Origin: Spirochaetia bacterium
Lineage (GTDB): Bacteria; Spirochaetota; Spirochaetia; PWKH01
Length of the DNA stretch: 5,197 bases
Assembly: GCA_021736505.1 (NCBI GenBank)
Contig: JAIPFU010000124.1
Location: 1-5,197 of the forward strand
Direction of reading: 5' to 3'
Position numbers and translations under genes: made by a program. Positions 1-4,513 of this stretch are shown in pieces. Below the pieces are notes generated by a model. That model had not been told where the DNA came from and ran no database searches. It was given only the letters and a program-made list of their open reading frames with translations. Each line of letters begins with the position of its first letter. Position 1 is the first letter of the stretch.

Positions 1-45
1 GTAGCAGAAGTGTTTAATAAGAAACTAGTTTTAGATTTTCAGTAG
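1..45 (+). CDS. possible C-terminal tail of an upstream cassette gene (partial)
   Basis: Frame 1 is open from the first base of the window and ends at TAG (43-45), giving 14 residues that end in KKLVLDFQ. The other two forward frames stop within the first 15 bases. The stop lies 15 bases before the first attC-like repeat, which is where the gene of a preceding integron cassette should end. The tail is too short to assign to any family, and a chance open frame of this length is quite possible. Confidence 0.25.
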   Translation, partial: VAEVFNKKLVLDFQ

Positions 46-59
46 GTGCCAGGAACAAC

Positions 60-142
60 GCATAACAGTGAGTACCTGGCTACGCTTCGCTCCGCCCCAA
101 TTGACTCCCCTTGGTCGCCAACTTCGGGTACTCGCGGAACAT
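60..142 (+). repeat. attC-like recombination site A
   Basis: The left part GCATAAC (60-66) resembles the attC R'' box RYYYAAC. Imperfect arms follow: GTGAGTACCTGG (68-79) against CGGGTACTCGC (125-135), with a central block that includes CGCCCCAATTGACTCC (93-108). The right end reads CGCGGAAC and then ATAGA. The expected GTT of the R' box, present in the sister copies D and E, is missing. I infer that this site lost its crossover triplet in the same deletion that removed the start of the following toxin gene, so it is probably inactive. Confidence 0.6.
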
Positions 143-244
143 AGAGAAGGGCTTTACAGTATACGAATTAATTCGCAATGGAGAGTATGTTTTCAATGGC
201 AAAATGGAAATGCATTGAATGTAGAAATTGTGGATTACCACTAA
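143..244 (+). pseudogene. higB: HigB-type toxin remnant (last 33 codons)
   Basis: The frame ending at TAA (242-244) encodes REGLYSIRIN followed by SQWRVCFQWQ and ends in VEIVDYH. This matches the last 33 residues of the intact HigB at 3912-4193, at 22 of 33 positions by eye. HigB toxins are RelE/ParE-fold ribosome-dependent mRNA endonucleases. The first 60 or so residues are gone: homology starts at 141-143, directly abutting the right end of attC-like site A, so the start codon and promoter were deleted. What remains is the C-terminal beta-sheet half with its conserved SIRIN-QWR motif. It cannot make an active toxin. The residue differences from the later copy show it is a diverged paralogue, not a recent duplicate. 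Confidence 0.8.
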
Positions 245-246
245 CA

Positions 247-360
247 GGAGATAATTCTGCACAATTCTGGTTAGGACTTCAGGATGATTATGATCTTGAA
301 GAAGAAAGGATAAAAATTGGCGATGAGTTGAGTGGAATACAGCGGATAAAAGTTTCCTGA
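247..360 (+). pseudogene. higA: HigA-type antitoxin remnant (C-terminal third)
   Basis: From about base 250 the sequence encodes DNSAQFWLGL, QDDYDLEEER and so on to a TGA at 358-360. It aligns with the last 36 residues of the intact HigA at 4206-4502 (NSPQFWLGIQ, DDYDLEEERI). The start codon and the whole XRE-type helix-turn-helix, about 60 codons, are missing. Only a few bases separate the toxin stop from the retained segment, so an internal deletion fused the end of the toxin to the end of the antitoxin. An ATG at 178 gives an open 60-codon frame across both pieces, but its first half is out of frame with the toxin and is an accident. No DNA-binding or toxin-neutralising function is expected. 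Confidence 0.8.
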
Positions 361-370
361 TCGTACAAAC

Positions 371-465
371 TTCCGATAACAGGGCGTATATGCGGCGTTG
401 CTGCGCTCTTTGGCCTTCGGCACATTCGGCATTCGCCGAACGTCATATACGCCCTGTTATCGGAA
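371..465 (+). repeat. attC-like site B with perfect 22-bp arms
   Basis: Bases 371-392 (starting TTCCGATAAC) and 444-465 (ending GTTATCGGAA) are perfect reverse complements, separated by 51 bases. Inside them CGGCG (393-397) can pair with CGCCG (434-438), leaving a five-base bulge AACGT on the right. That is similar to the unpaired GGAAC in the other copies. The G of the right-hand GTT is at 456, so the next cassette begins at 457. The arms differ in sequence from the GAGTACC-type arms of A, C, D and E, so this is a divergent or composite member. Confidence 0.6.
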
Positions 466-494
466 ATGCTCCTCCAAAAGAATAGAAATAAGTA

Positions 495-523
495 TTGACA
501 TAATGTATCCTGTGAGATACTAT
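495..523 (+). promoter_or_regulatory. sigma-70-type promoter with operator dyad of the first HigBA operon
   Basis: The -35 box is TTGACA (495-500), followed by a 17-bp spacer and TACTAT (518-523) as the -10 box. The dyad GTATC (505-509)/GATAC (516-520) overlaps the spacer and -10, where an autorepressing antitoxin would bind. The toxin ATG follows eight bases after the -10 box, so transcription should begin at or beside the start codon. Confidence 0.6.
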
Positions 524-531
524 ATGTAAAG

Positions 532-828
532 ATGTTTGAAGTACGGCAGACAGAAACATAAAAAAAGTGGTTTAAAGCACTGAGGGATCGAAGAGCAAGA
601 GCGAGAATTGATATACGTATTAAGCGGATATCATTAGGAAACCTTGGTGATGTAAAATCCGTGGGAAAGGGCGTGTTTGAACTTCGAATAGATTATGGGC
701 CAGGATACAGGGTATACTTTGTAGAAAAAAATAGAATGAGAATCATCCTATTAGCAGGGGGAAAGAAATCCACTCAAAATAAGGATATTGAAAAAGCACA
801 AAAACTGGCCAGATTGGTGGAGGATTAG
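532..828 (+). pseudogene. RelE/HigB-superfamily killer protein with nonsense codon 10
   Basis: The frame from ATG 532 reads MFEVRQTET, then TAA (559-561), then KKWFKALRDR and continues openly to RLVED and TAG (826-828). It matches the phage Gp49-like / COG3657 addiction-module killer family (small RelE-like mRNA interferases): spacing T-x-x-[FY]-x-x-W, DVKSVGKGVF, ELRIDYGPGY, RVYF and an LLAGGKKSTQ segment. The length of 98 codons is normal. The family alignment expects an aromatic residue at codon 10, so a single change of TAT or TAC to TAA explains the stop. No frameshift is needed on either side, and no ATG restart lies nearby. The usual GGDKSTQ reads GGKKSTQ here, perhaps a second lesion. 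It is followed two bases later by its partner antitoxin, with the antitoxin Shine-Dalgarno inside its last codons. A sequencing error at codon 10 cannot be excluded. Confidence 0.85.
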
Positions 829-830
829 AG

Positions 831-1136
831 ATGATGAAAGAAAAAACTACTTTATGGGATCCCGTAGAACACTTTAATAACGAAGAAGATATTGCCGCTT
901 ACCTGGAAGCAGCATTAGAGGAAAATGACACAGCTCTAATAGCTGCAGCACTTGGTGATATCGCACGAGCTAAAGGTATGTCAAAAATCGCTGCAGATAC
1001 AGGTCTAGGCCGGGAAAGTTTGTACAAAGCATTGTCGCCCTCTGGAAACCCAGAGCTCTCAACAGTCTTGAAAATAATCGAAGCACTCGGTTTGCATTTG
1101 AAAGCTGTTCCAAGAAGAATAAAGAATGCTGGTTGA
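831..1136 (+). CDS. addiction-module antidote protein (HigA-like, COG3636)
   Basis: This 101-residue protein belongs to the 'probable addiction module antidote' family that pairs with COG3657 toxins. Visible hallmarks are LWDPVEHFNN, EEDIAAYLEA, the ALIAAALGDI-ARAKGMS block, and an XRE-type helix-turn-helix around residues 52-80 (SKIAADTGLG, RESLYKALSP, GNPELSTVLK). It should bind and neutralise the toxin encoded upstream and repress the shared promoter through the GTATC/GATAC dyad. GGAGG (819-823) gives a good Shine-Dalgarno, so either of the two tandem ATGs (831, 834) could be used; the second has more standard spacing. It is intact although its toxin has an early stop, so it is an orphan antitoxin. 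It may persist as a repressor or as protection against related toxins. Confidence 0.88.
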   Translation: MMKEKTTLWDPVEHFNNEEDIAAYLEAALEENDTALIAAALGDIARAKGMSKIAADTGLGRESLYKALSPSGNPELSTVLKIIEALGLHLKAVPRRIKNAG

Positions 1137-1179
1137 AAAAAGATGGTTCTCATTTCGGTTTTAAGTTGATTATGGGCAC

Positions 1180-1270
1180 TTCCGATAACAGCGAGTACCC
1201 GGCTACGGCCATTCGCTCTTCGCCCCAATTGGCTCCCTTCGGTCGCTTCGAATACTCGCGGATGTTGTGT
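1180..1270 (+). repeat. attC-like recombination site C
   Basis: Left end TTCCGATAAC (1180-1189), arm GCGAGTACCC (1191-1200), central block CGCCCCAATTGGCTCC (1221-1236), right arm CGAATACTCGC (1249-1259) with two mismatches, then GAT and GTT (1264-1266). The site lies 40 bases after the antitoxin stop and closes that cassette. The downstream GTTGTGTAAC begins the HicAB cassette. The large hairpin may also end antitoxin transcription, but there is no T-tract. Confidence 0.65.
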
Positions 1271-1320
1271 AACATGCACCGATTATAGTTGAAGATTAAA
1301 CAGTAACTTTCATTCTTTTT

Positions 1321-1342
1321 AGGGTGCCCTACAGGACACCCT
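1321..1342. other. hairpin at the left end of the insertion sequence
   Basis: AGGGTGCCCT (1321-1330) and AGGACACCCT (1333-1342) pair across two bases with a single mismatch. On the + strand a short TTTT follows four bases later. It could stop outside transcripts entering the element, including read-through from the antitoxin. No clean T-tract supports a strong terminator call. Confidence 0.35.
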
Positions 1343-2057
1343 CCAATTTTAAGTCAAGCTCAAGCTTCTGACAAAGATCTTTCGTTTTCTTCGTGACCTT
1401 AGACAAGTACCATTGATTGTTTATTCGGTTCACTCGTATACCCCTCAAGTAAGAAATCATATCGTTAAACGAATAGGTGCCAGTCAAGTCGGCAGCAGCT
1501 ATCCGGTCAAGGATAGCATAAAGCATCTGAAGTGCGAGATGGTTGATGAACAATCAGGCTTCATGCGCATGGAGGTCCTGCAGGTAACTTGCACTGTTGT
1601 CAAGAACTGTATCGTATGATTTGAACGTTTGTTCTATTTCCTGTCTGGTTTTATTCAGGAGATGGACCTTCTGGCAGTTCAGATCACTGCGATTGGTCTG
1701 AAGCACAAATGTACCGATTCCTTTACGATCCTGGAGTACTTCGCTCAGGTCCAGCGGTTTGAGACTCGCAAGCTTTTCATCACTGAGTTTCCCCCTGCCT
1801 TTGGCGCGTCGAGCTTCTTCCTTCTTGCGTGCATGTTCGAATGCAGAAGAATCGATCTTCACCCCTTTTGGGACAAAACCATCCGGGGTGAGCTTTCCAA
1901 TCATCGCACCTGATTTTTTCCGCTTTTTCTTGGTCACGGGATCATAGACACTTTTTCTCTCATAGAGATAGTAATTGCCATTGATGCACTTGATCTCCGT
2001 GCCGGAAGGTCGATCGAAGTTGGTTACTCAGTCTGGTTTTCTTGAAGGCTTCTGCAT
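1329..2057 (-). pseudogene. IS4/IS1634-family transposase, internally deleted, two nonsense codons
   Basis: Reading the minus strand, ATG at 2057-2055 gives MQKPSRKPD, then TGA (2030-2028), then VTNFDRPSGT and INGNYYLYER. This is the typical N-terminus of this transposase group. The frame stays open through KSVYDPVTKK and TPDGFVPKGV, then jumps within about 20 residues to C-terminal-type sequence: GIGTFVLQTN, KTRQEIEQTF, DLHAHEA. There a second TGA (1556-1554) replaces the Trp expected before LFINHLALQM. The remainder (ISYLRGIRVN, WYLSKVTKKT) ends at 1329. In total 242 codons remain, roughly half or less of a normal member, with the central catalytic part removed. The C-terminal QEIEQTFKSYD segment of the DDE-type domain is retained. 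It is non-functional. Confidence 0.85.
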
Positions 2058-2209
2058 ATAAATGTCTCTCTATTTAGGTATCCCTTGTTATACGCTTTTC
2101 CCTCCTGATTGTCAATTTATTTCATTCTTTTACAAGATTTTATAGGTTCGGTTAAAAATGGGGCACCCTGAATTATGAAAGTTACTGATTAAAGGTAAAA
2201 AAAGACAAT

Positions 2210-2238
2210 TTGACATATGATAGTAAATACGCTATCAT
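2210..2238 (+). promoter_or_regulatory. hicAB promoter with operator dyad
   Basis: TTGACA (2210-2215), 17-bp spacer, TATCAT (2233-2238). A perfect 7-bp dyad, ATGATAG (2217-2223) and CTATCAT (2232-2238), spans the spacer and covers the -10 box. This is a fitting target for the ribbon-helix-helix domain of HicB. The hicA ATG begins six bases after the -10 box, so the transcript probably starts at the ATG itself. Confidence 0.7.
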
Positions 2239-2244
2239 TGTTTT

Positions 2245-2490
2245 ATGGAAAAAGATTTATTATCAAATCCTAAGAATGTCAAATTCGATGATTTAATAAA
2301 TATATGTACAAAATATTTCGGACCCCCAAGAATAAAGGGTAGTCATCACATTTTCAAAACTCCCTGGAAAGGGGATCCAAGGATAAACATACAAAAAGAT
2401 GGAAAGATGGCAAAACCATATCAAGTAAAGTTAGTAGTAAAAACGCTGAAGAAATTGGAGGTGAAAGATGAAAACCTGCGAATTGACTGA
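2245..2490 (+). CDS. hicA: HicA toxin (mRNA interferase)
   Basis: This 81-residue protein has the HicA signature IKGSHHIFKT around residues 30-38, followed by PWKGDPRINI and KPYQVKLVVK. HicA has a double-stranded-RNA-binding-like fold, and a conserved His in the GSHH motif (His34 or His35 here) cuts mRNA and blocks growth in many bacteria. The length is normal and no lesion is visible. The ATG at 2245 is the only Met upstream of the conserved core, yet no Shine-Dalgarno precedes it and the -10 box ends six bases away, which suggests a leaderless message. The gene overlaps hicB by 23 bases, the usual toxin-first order. Poor toxin initiation beside strong antitoxin initiation would favour HicB excess. 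Confidence 0.9.
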   Translation: MEKDLLSNPKNVKFDDLINICTKYFGPPRIKGSHHIFKTPWKGDPRINIQKDGKMAKPYQVKLVVKTLKKLEVKDENLRID

Positions 2491-2800
2491 GAAATATACA
2501 TATAGAGTAGAATGGTCTGAAGAAGATAAAACTCATATAGCCAGATGCCTTGAGTTTCCTTCACTAATGGCTCATGGAGATACAATTGAAAGTGCATTAA
2601 ATGAAATAAAAGAAGTGGTACAGAATACAATTGAATGGATGGATGCAGAAAATGAGAGAATTCCAGAACCATTTGGACTGAAAAAATATAAAGGAAACTT
2701 AACCTTGCGTGTACCAGCAGAAGTGCATAAGAATTTAGTTATTAAATCAGCAGAAGAAGGTGTATCTGTAAATCAGTATATTCTTTCAAAAATTTCATGA
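2468..2800 (+). CDS. hicB: HicB antitoxin
   Basis: A 110-residue antitoxin in two parts. The N-terminal part (about 1-70) is the RNase H-like HicB domain, with YTYRVEWSEE, RCLEFPSLMA, HGDTIESALN and an EI-EV helix; it wraps and inactivates HicA. The C-terminal part (about 76-110), LTLRVPAEVH then SAEEGVSVNQ and YILSKIS, is a ribbon-helix-helix DNA-binding domain. That domain should bind the ATGATAG/CTATCAT dyad and repress the operon. The ATG at 2468 is set by GGAGG (2457-2461), six bases upstream and inside hicA. The ORF is complete, so this module looks functional. It lies 13 bases before the R'' box of attC-like site D. Confidence 0.92.
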   Translation: MKTCELTEKYTYRVEWSEEDKTHIARCLEFPSLMAHGDTIESALNEIKEVVQNTIEWMDAENERIPEPFGLKKYKGNLTLRVPAEVHKNLVIKSAEEGVSVNQYILSKIS

Positions 2801-2813
2801 TTTAGAGCACGTC

Positions 2814-2896
2814 ACTTAACAGCGACTACCCGGCTTCGCTCCGCCCCAATTGGCTCCTGTTGGTCGCCAACTACTGGTACTCGCGGAACGTTGAAC
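2814..2896 (+). repeat. attC-like recombination site D (best match to the consensus)
   Basis: ACTTAAC (2814-2820) fits R'' RYYYAAC exactly and GTTGAAC (2890-2896) fits R' GTTRRRY exactly. Between them are GCGACTACC (2822-2830), the central CGCCCCAATTGGCTCC (2842-2857), GGTACTCGC (2876-2884) and an unpaired GGAAC. The total of 83 bp is a normal attC size. The arms pair except at the C in GCGACTACC, where the sister copies have G. Confidence 0.72.
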
Positions 2897-2900
2897 AAAA

Positions 2901-2914
2901 CCGCCTAAAGGCGG
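2901..2914 (+). other. short GC-rich hairpin CCGCC-TAAA-GGCGG
   Basis: A perfect five-base stem with a four-base loop lies just inside the cassette start, about 100 bases after hicB. No T-tract follows, so termination is unsupported. Its left arm belongs to the segment that pairs with 3776-3791, so competing structures are possible. Confidence 0.35.
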
Positions 2915-2954
2915 TGGCTTTCCGGAAGTTTCGGCATGAACGCTGAGGGTTTAT

Positions 2955-2979
2955 CCTTGAAGAAAATTCTTCAAGGAGG
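2955..2979 (+). promoter_or_regulatory. hairpin that sequesters the recombinase ribosome binding site
   Basis: CCTTGAAGAA (2955-2964) and TTCTTCAAGG (2967-2976) form a perfect 10-bp stem with a two-base spacer. The right arm contains the first four bases of the Shine-Dalgarno AAGGAGG (2973-2979), which sits five bases before ATG 2985. When folded, it would hide the ribosome binding site. This resembles the translational damping that several mobile elements use against transcripts entering from outside. Confidence 0.6.
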
Positions 2980-2984
2980 TCTTT

Positions 2985-3683
2985 ATGCAAGACTATCTTC
3001 AGCGCTATCAGAGGGATCTGGCTCTCCGGGGTTACAGTGAGCGGACACAAATCCATTATTTGGGAAATCTGAGACAGTTTCTTAAGTACGCAGCGGTTTA
3101 ACGGGAGATTCCAGGACGAGAGCGGATTAAGGATTACCTGTTTTATCTGATCCATCGCATCGCTCTATCGAATCATCGGATTCTGGCGGTAGAGGATGAT
3201 GCTGTCACCTTTCAATGGAAAGATTACGCCAGGGGCAACAAAAAGCGGGCAATGGCCATCAGTGCTGATGAGTTTCTCCGCCGGTTTCTGCTCCATGTTG
3301 TGCCATCCCGGTATGTACGGATTCGTTACTACGGGATTATGGCCAACAGGAATCACCGGAAGAACCGAAACTTGTGCAGGCAGTTTTACCAGATGGAAGA
3401 TGAAGAAGAGCCGCCGGCAGAAACCTGGGAAGATATCCTGGAAAAAGTGACAGGCCGGCATCCTGGTATCTGTCCTCATTGCCAGAGAGGTCGTCTTCGG
3501 TTATCCGCCGAGAGTCCTTCCCGCAGAGATCGCTCCCCACCGGAGAGAGGAAAACGAATATGTTTATTCTTCCATGACAGTAAGCCTCACCCTCTGACGT
3601 CAAGAAAGAACTGTCCTTTGACCCAACAAAACCAGTCAAATCTTTTGAAAAACTCTTATTCTTCTGGTAGAATGATGCAGTAG
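2985..3683 (+). pseudogene. fused remnant: tyrosine recombinase N-terminus joined to IS91-type (Y2) transposase C-terminus
   Basis: ATG 2985, preceded by AAGGAGG, opens a SAM-like phage-integrase N-domain (RYQRDLALRG, YSERTQIHYL, GNLRQFLKYA). A TAA at 3099-3101 interrupts it. The same frame continues with REIPGRERIK, DYLFYLIHR and then, at about 3153-3158, runs straight into IS91-family transposase sequence: IALSNHRILA, VTFQWKDYAR, EFLRRFLLHV, RYVRIRYYGI and a PHCQRGRL zinc-ribbon-like tail, ending at 3683. IS91-type elements often carry a tyrosine recombinase upstream of the transposase. An in-frame deletion removed the recombinase catalytic half and the transposase HUH motif together with its Y2 tyrosines. 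The junction lies in CATCGCATCG, a possible microhomology. It is non-functional on several counts. The sequence is visibly GC-richer than the neighbouring toxin-antitoxin genes. Confidence 0.82.
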
Positions 3684-3784
3684 AAGAGCATGGGCAAGGA
3701 GGCTTTATTGAAAATCCTTATTGCTGATCTGATTTTCGGGGGGGGGGCAGGAACCGCATTGAAACTCCTTGGTACGGCGGTTTC

Positions 3785-3843
3785 GTACAACTCGAAGTGC
3801 ATCTCCCCCGGGAGTCGGAAAGATACGCTCCTATGGGTTATCG
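3785..3843 (+). repeat. degenerate 59-bp attC-like site
   Basis: GTACAAC (3785-3791, one mismatch to RYYYAAC), spacer TCGAA, left arm GTGCATCTCCCCCG, right arm CGGAAAGATACGC, spacer, GTTATCG (3837-3843). The arms pair imperfectly. It lacks the GAGTACC arms and the CAATTG core of the other copies. The call rests mainly on cassette-end complementarity on both sides: the preceding cassette pairs 14/16 and the following one 17/18. Confidence 0.4.
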
Positions 3844-3863
3844 GAAATTTGGACAATGTGACG

Positions 3864-3907
3864 AGCGTTACTAACGCTTGACAATACTAAACAATGGCGT
3901 TAGTATT
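3864..3907 (+). promoter_or_regulatory. higBA promoter with two operator palindromes
   Basis: TTGACA (3878-3883), 17-bp spacer, TAGTAT (3901-3906). AGCGTTA-C-TAACGCT (3864-3878) is a perfect palindrome abutting the -35 box. AATACTAA (3883-3890) and TTAGTATT (3900-3907) form a second perfect dyad that spans the spacer and -10. Both contain TACTAA or its complement, a probable HigA half-site. The -10 box ends five bases before the toxin ATG at 3912. Confidence 0.7.
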
Positions 3908-3911
3908 GATA

Positions 3912-4193
3912 ATGATCGTTAGCTTTGCATCAAAAGAGACGGAAAAAATATGGAAGGGCAATAAATCATTAAAACTTCCACTTGAAATACAGGCTATTGC
4001 GCGCAGGAAGCTGAGGATGTTGAATAATGCAAGGAATCTAAAAGATCTAAGAATACCACCAAATAATAGATTGGAATCTTTAAGAGGTGATAGACAAGGT
4101 TTTTACAGTATACGAATTAATAAACAGTGGAGGATATGTTTCAAATGGGGAGACGGAAATGTATCTGAAGTAGAGATTATTGACTATCATTAA
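3912..4193 (+). CDS. higB: HigB toxin (RelE/ParE superfamily mRNA interferase)
   Basis: A 93-residue HigB-like toxin, the normal length of the family. Visible are MIVSF with the usual first strand, PPNNRLESLR (49-58), SIRINKQWRI (66-75), CFKW (76-79) and the C-terminal VEIIDYH. Family members cut ribosome-bound mRNA and use basic and aromatic residues in the central and last strands. I chose ATG 3912 over the in-frame ATG at 3894 because HigB proteins begin MI-SF and because 3894 lies inside the promoter spacer. No Shine-Dalgarno precedes it and the -10 box is five bases away, so the mRNA is probably leaderless. HigA follows after a 12-base gap. No lesions are seen. Confidence 0.92.
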   Translation: MIVSFASKETEKIWKGNKSLKLPLEIQAIARRKLRMLNNARNLKDLRIPPNNRLESLRGDRQGFYSIRINKQWRICFKWGDGNVSEVEIIDYH

Positions 4194-4205
4194 GAGGTGA
4201 AAGAT

Positions 4206-4502
4206 ATGGAACGTTTACCAAATATACATCCTGGAGAAATACTTAAGGAGGAGTTCTTAGATCCTTTTGAAATAAGCGCGTATAAATTATCCAAAGAGAT
4301 AAAAATACCTCAGACGCGGATATCACAGATAATCAAAGGGAATAGGCGCATTACCGCAGATACAGCATTGAGATTATCTGAGTTCTTTGGCAATTCGCCT
4401 CAATTCTGGTTAGGCATCCAGGATGATTATGATTTAGAGGAAGAGCGGATTAAAATAGAGGAAGAATTGAAGCAGATAAATCGAATAGTAAAAGCCTCTT
4501 GA
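4206..4502 (+). CDS. higA: HigA antitoxin (XRE-type helix-turn-helix)
   Basis: A 98-residue antitoxin. It has the family opening LPNIHPGEIL (4-13), a helix-turn-helix at about 24-45 (SAYKLSKEIK then IPQTRISQII), the hallmark ITADTALRLS (49-58), FFGNSPQFWL (60-69) and an acidic helical tail. It neutralises HigB and should repress the operon through the TACTAA-containing dyads upstream. ATG 4206 is preferred: AGAGGTG (4193-4199) is a suitable Shine-Dalgarno, and family members start close to LPNIHPGEIL. A GTG at 4197 would add three residues but would overlap the ribosome binding site. The gene ends 11 bases before attC-like site E. It is the likely intact relative of the fragment at 247-360. 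Confidence 0.92.
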   Translation: MERLPNIHPGEILKEEFLDPFEISAYKLSKEIKIPQTRISQIIKGNRRITADTALRLSEFFGNSPQFWLGIQDDYDLEEERIKIEEELKQINRIVKAS

Positions 4503-4513
4503 GATGTCCAAAC

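Larger units (their letters stand above)
457..1264 (+). mobile_element. integron-like cassette: HigBA-type module (COG3657/COG3636)
   Basis: The unit runs from TTATCGGAAATGC at the right end of site B to the G of GTT in site C. Its first 16 bases, counted from G456, pair with the sequence ending at 1189 at 14 of 16 positions. It holds one promoter, a two-gene toxin-antitoxin operon on the + strand and the closing attC-like site. This is the classic one-operon cassette plan. Confidence 0.55.
1301..2187 (-). mobile_element. internally deleted IS4/IS1634-type insertion sequence
   Basis: The ends are perfect 13-bp inverted repeats: CAGTAACTTTCAT (1301-1313) and ATGAAAGTTACTG (2175-2187). A second conserved inner stretch, AGGGTGCCC, is also inverted at both ends. 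ATTAAA directly flanks both ends (1295-1300 and 2188-2193), a 6-bp target duplication; a preceding G could make it 7. The element is 887 bp and carries one defective transposase gene on the minus strand. It sits between site C and the hicA promoter without touching the promoter. It cannot move by itself but could be mobilised in trans if a full-length relative exists. Confidence 0.85.
1265..2890 (+). mobile_element. integron-like cassette: HicAB, interrupted by an insertion sequence
   Basis: The cassette begins TTGTGTAACATGC at site C and closes with site D. Its start (from G1264) and the sequence ending at 2820 are complementary at about 11 of 16 positions, weaker than in the other cassettes. 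Removing the 887-bp insertion and one copy of its 6-bp duplication leaves a compact unit of about 730 bp holding only hicA, hicB and their promoter. Confidence 0.5.
2891..3837 (+). mobile_element. integron-like cassette holding an IS91-type remnant
   Basis: The cassette begins TTGAACAAAACCGCC after site D and ends at G3837. Its first 16 bases (2890-2905) are complementary to 3776-3791 (GGCGGTTTCGTACAAC) at 14 of 16 positions, so both ends of one cassette appear preserved. The content between them is a recombinase-transposase remnant, not a toxin-antitoxin pair. I cannot tell whether that element moved into a pre-existing cassette or is the original cargo. Confidence 0.45.

Noticed and set aside
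178..360. A single 60-codon gene starting at ATG 178
   Set aside because: Its first 23 codons are out of frame with the recognisable HigB remnant and only its second half matches HigA. It is a chance open frame across two gene fragments.
899..1279. Minus-strand 126-codon frame opposite the antitoxin
   Set aside because: It is the shadow of the well-recognised antitoxin gene and extends into attC-like site C.
1554..2030. UGA recoding as tryptophan, suggested by two in-frame TGA codons in the transposase
   Set aside because: Intact genes in the window use TGA as a normal stop (for example hicA, hicB, higA), and the transposase is also internally deleted. Simple nonsense mutation is enough.
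2421..2672. Minus-strand hydrophobic frame opposite hicB
   Set aside because: It mirrors the conserved hicA/hicB coding sequence. The hydrophobic character comes from complementing Lys/Glu-rich codons.
3690..3881. A hypothetical protein, from ATG 3690 or from TTG 3708 with AAGGAGG upstream
   Set aside because: The frame crosses the G10 run, the putative cassette boundary at 3837 and ends inside the -35 box of higBA. No family is recognised, although the AAGGAGG before TTG 3708 is a fair ribosome binding site.
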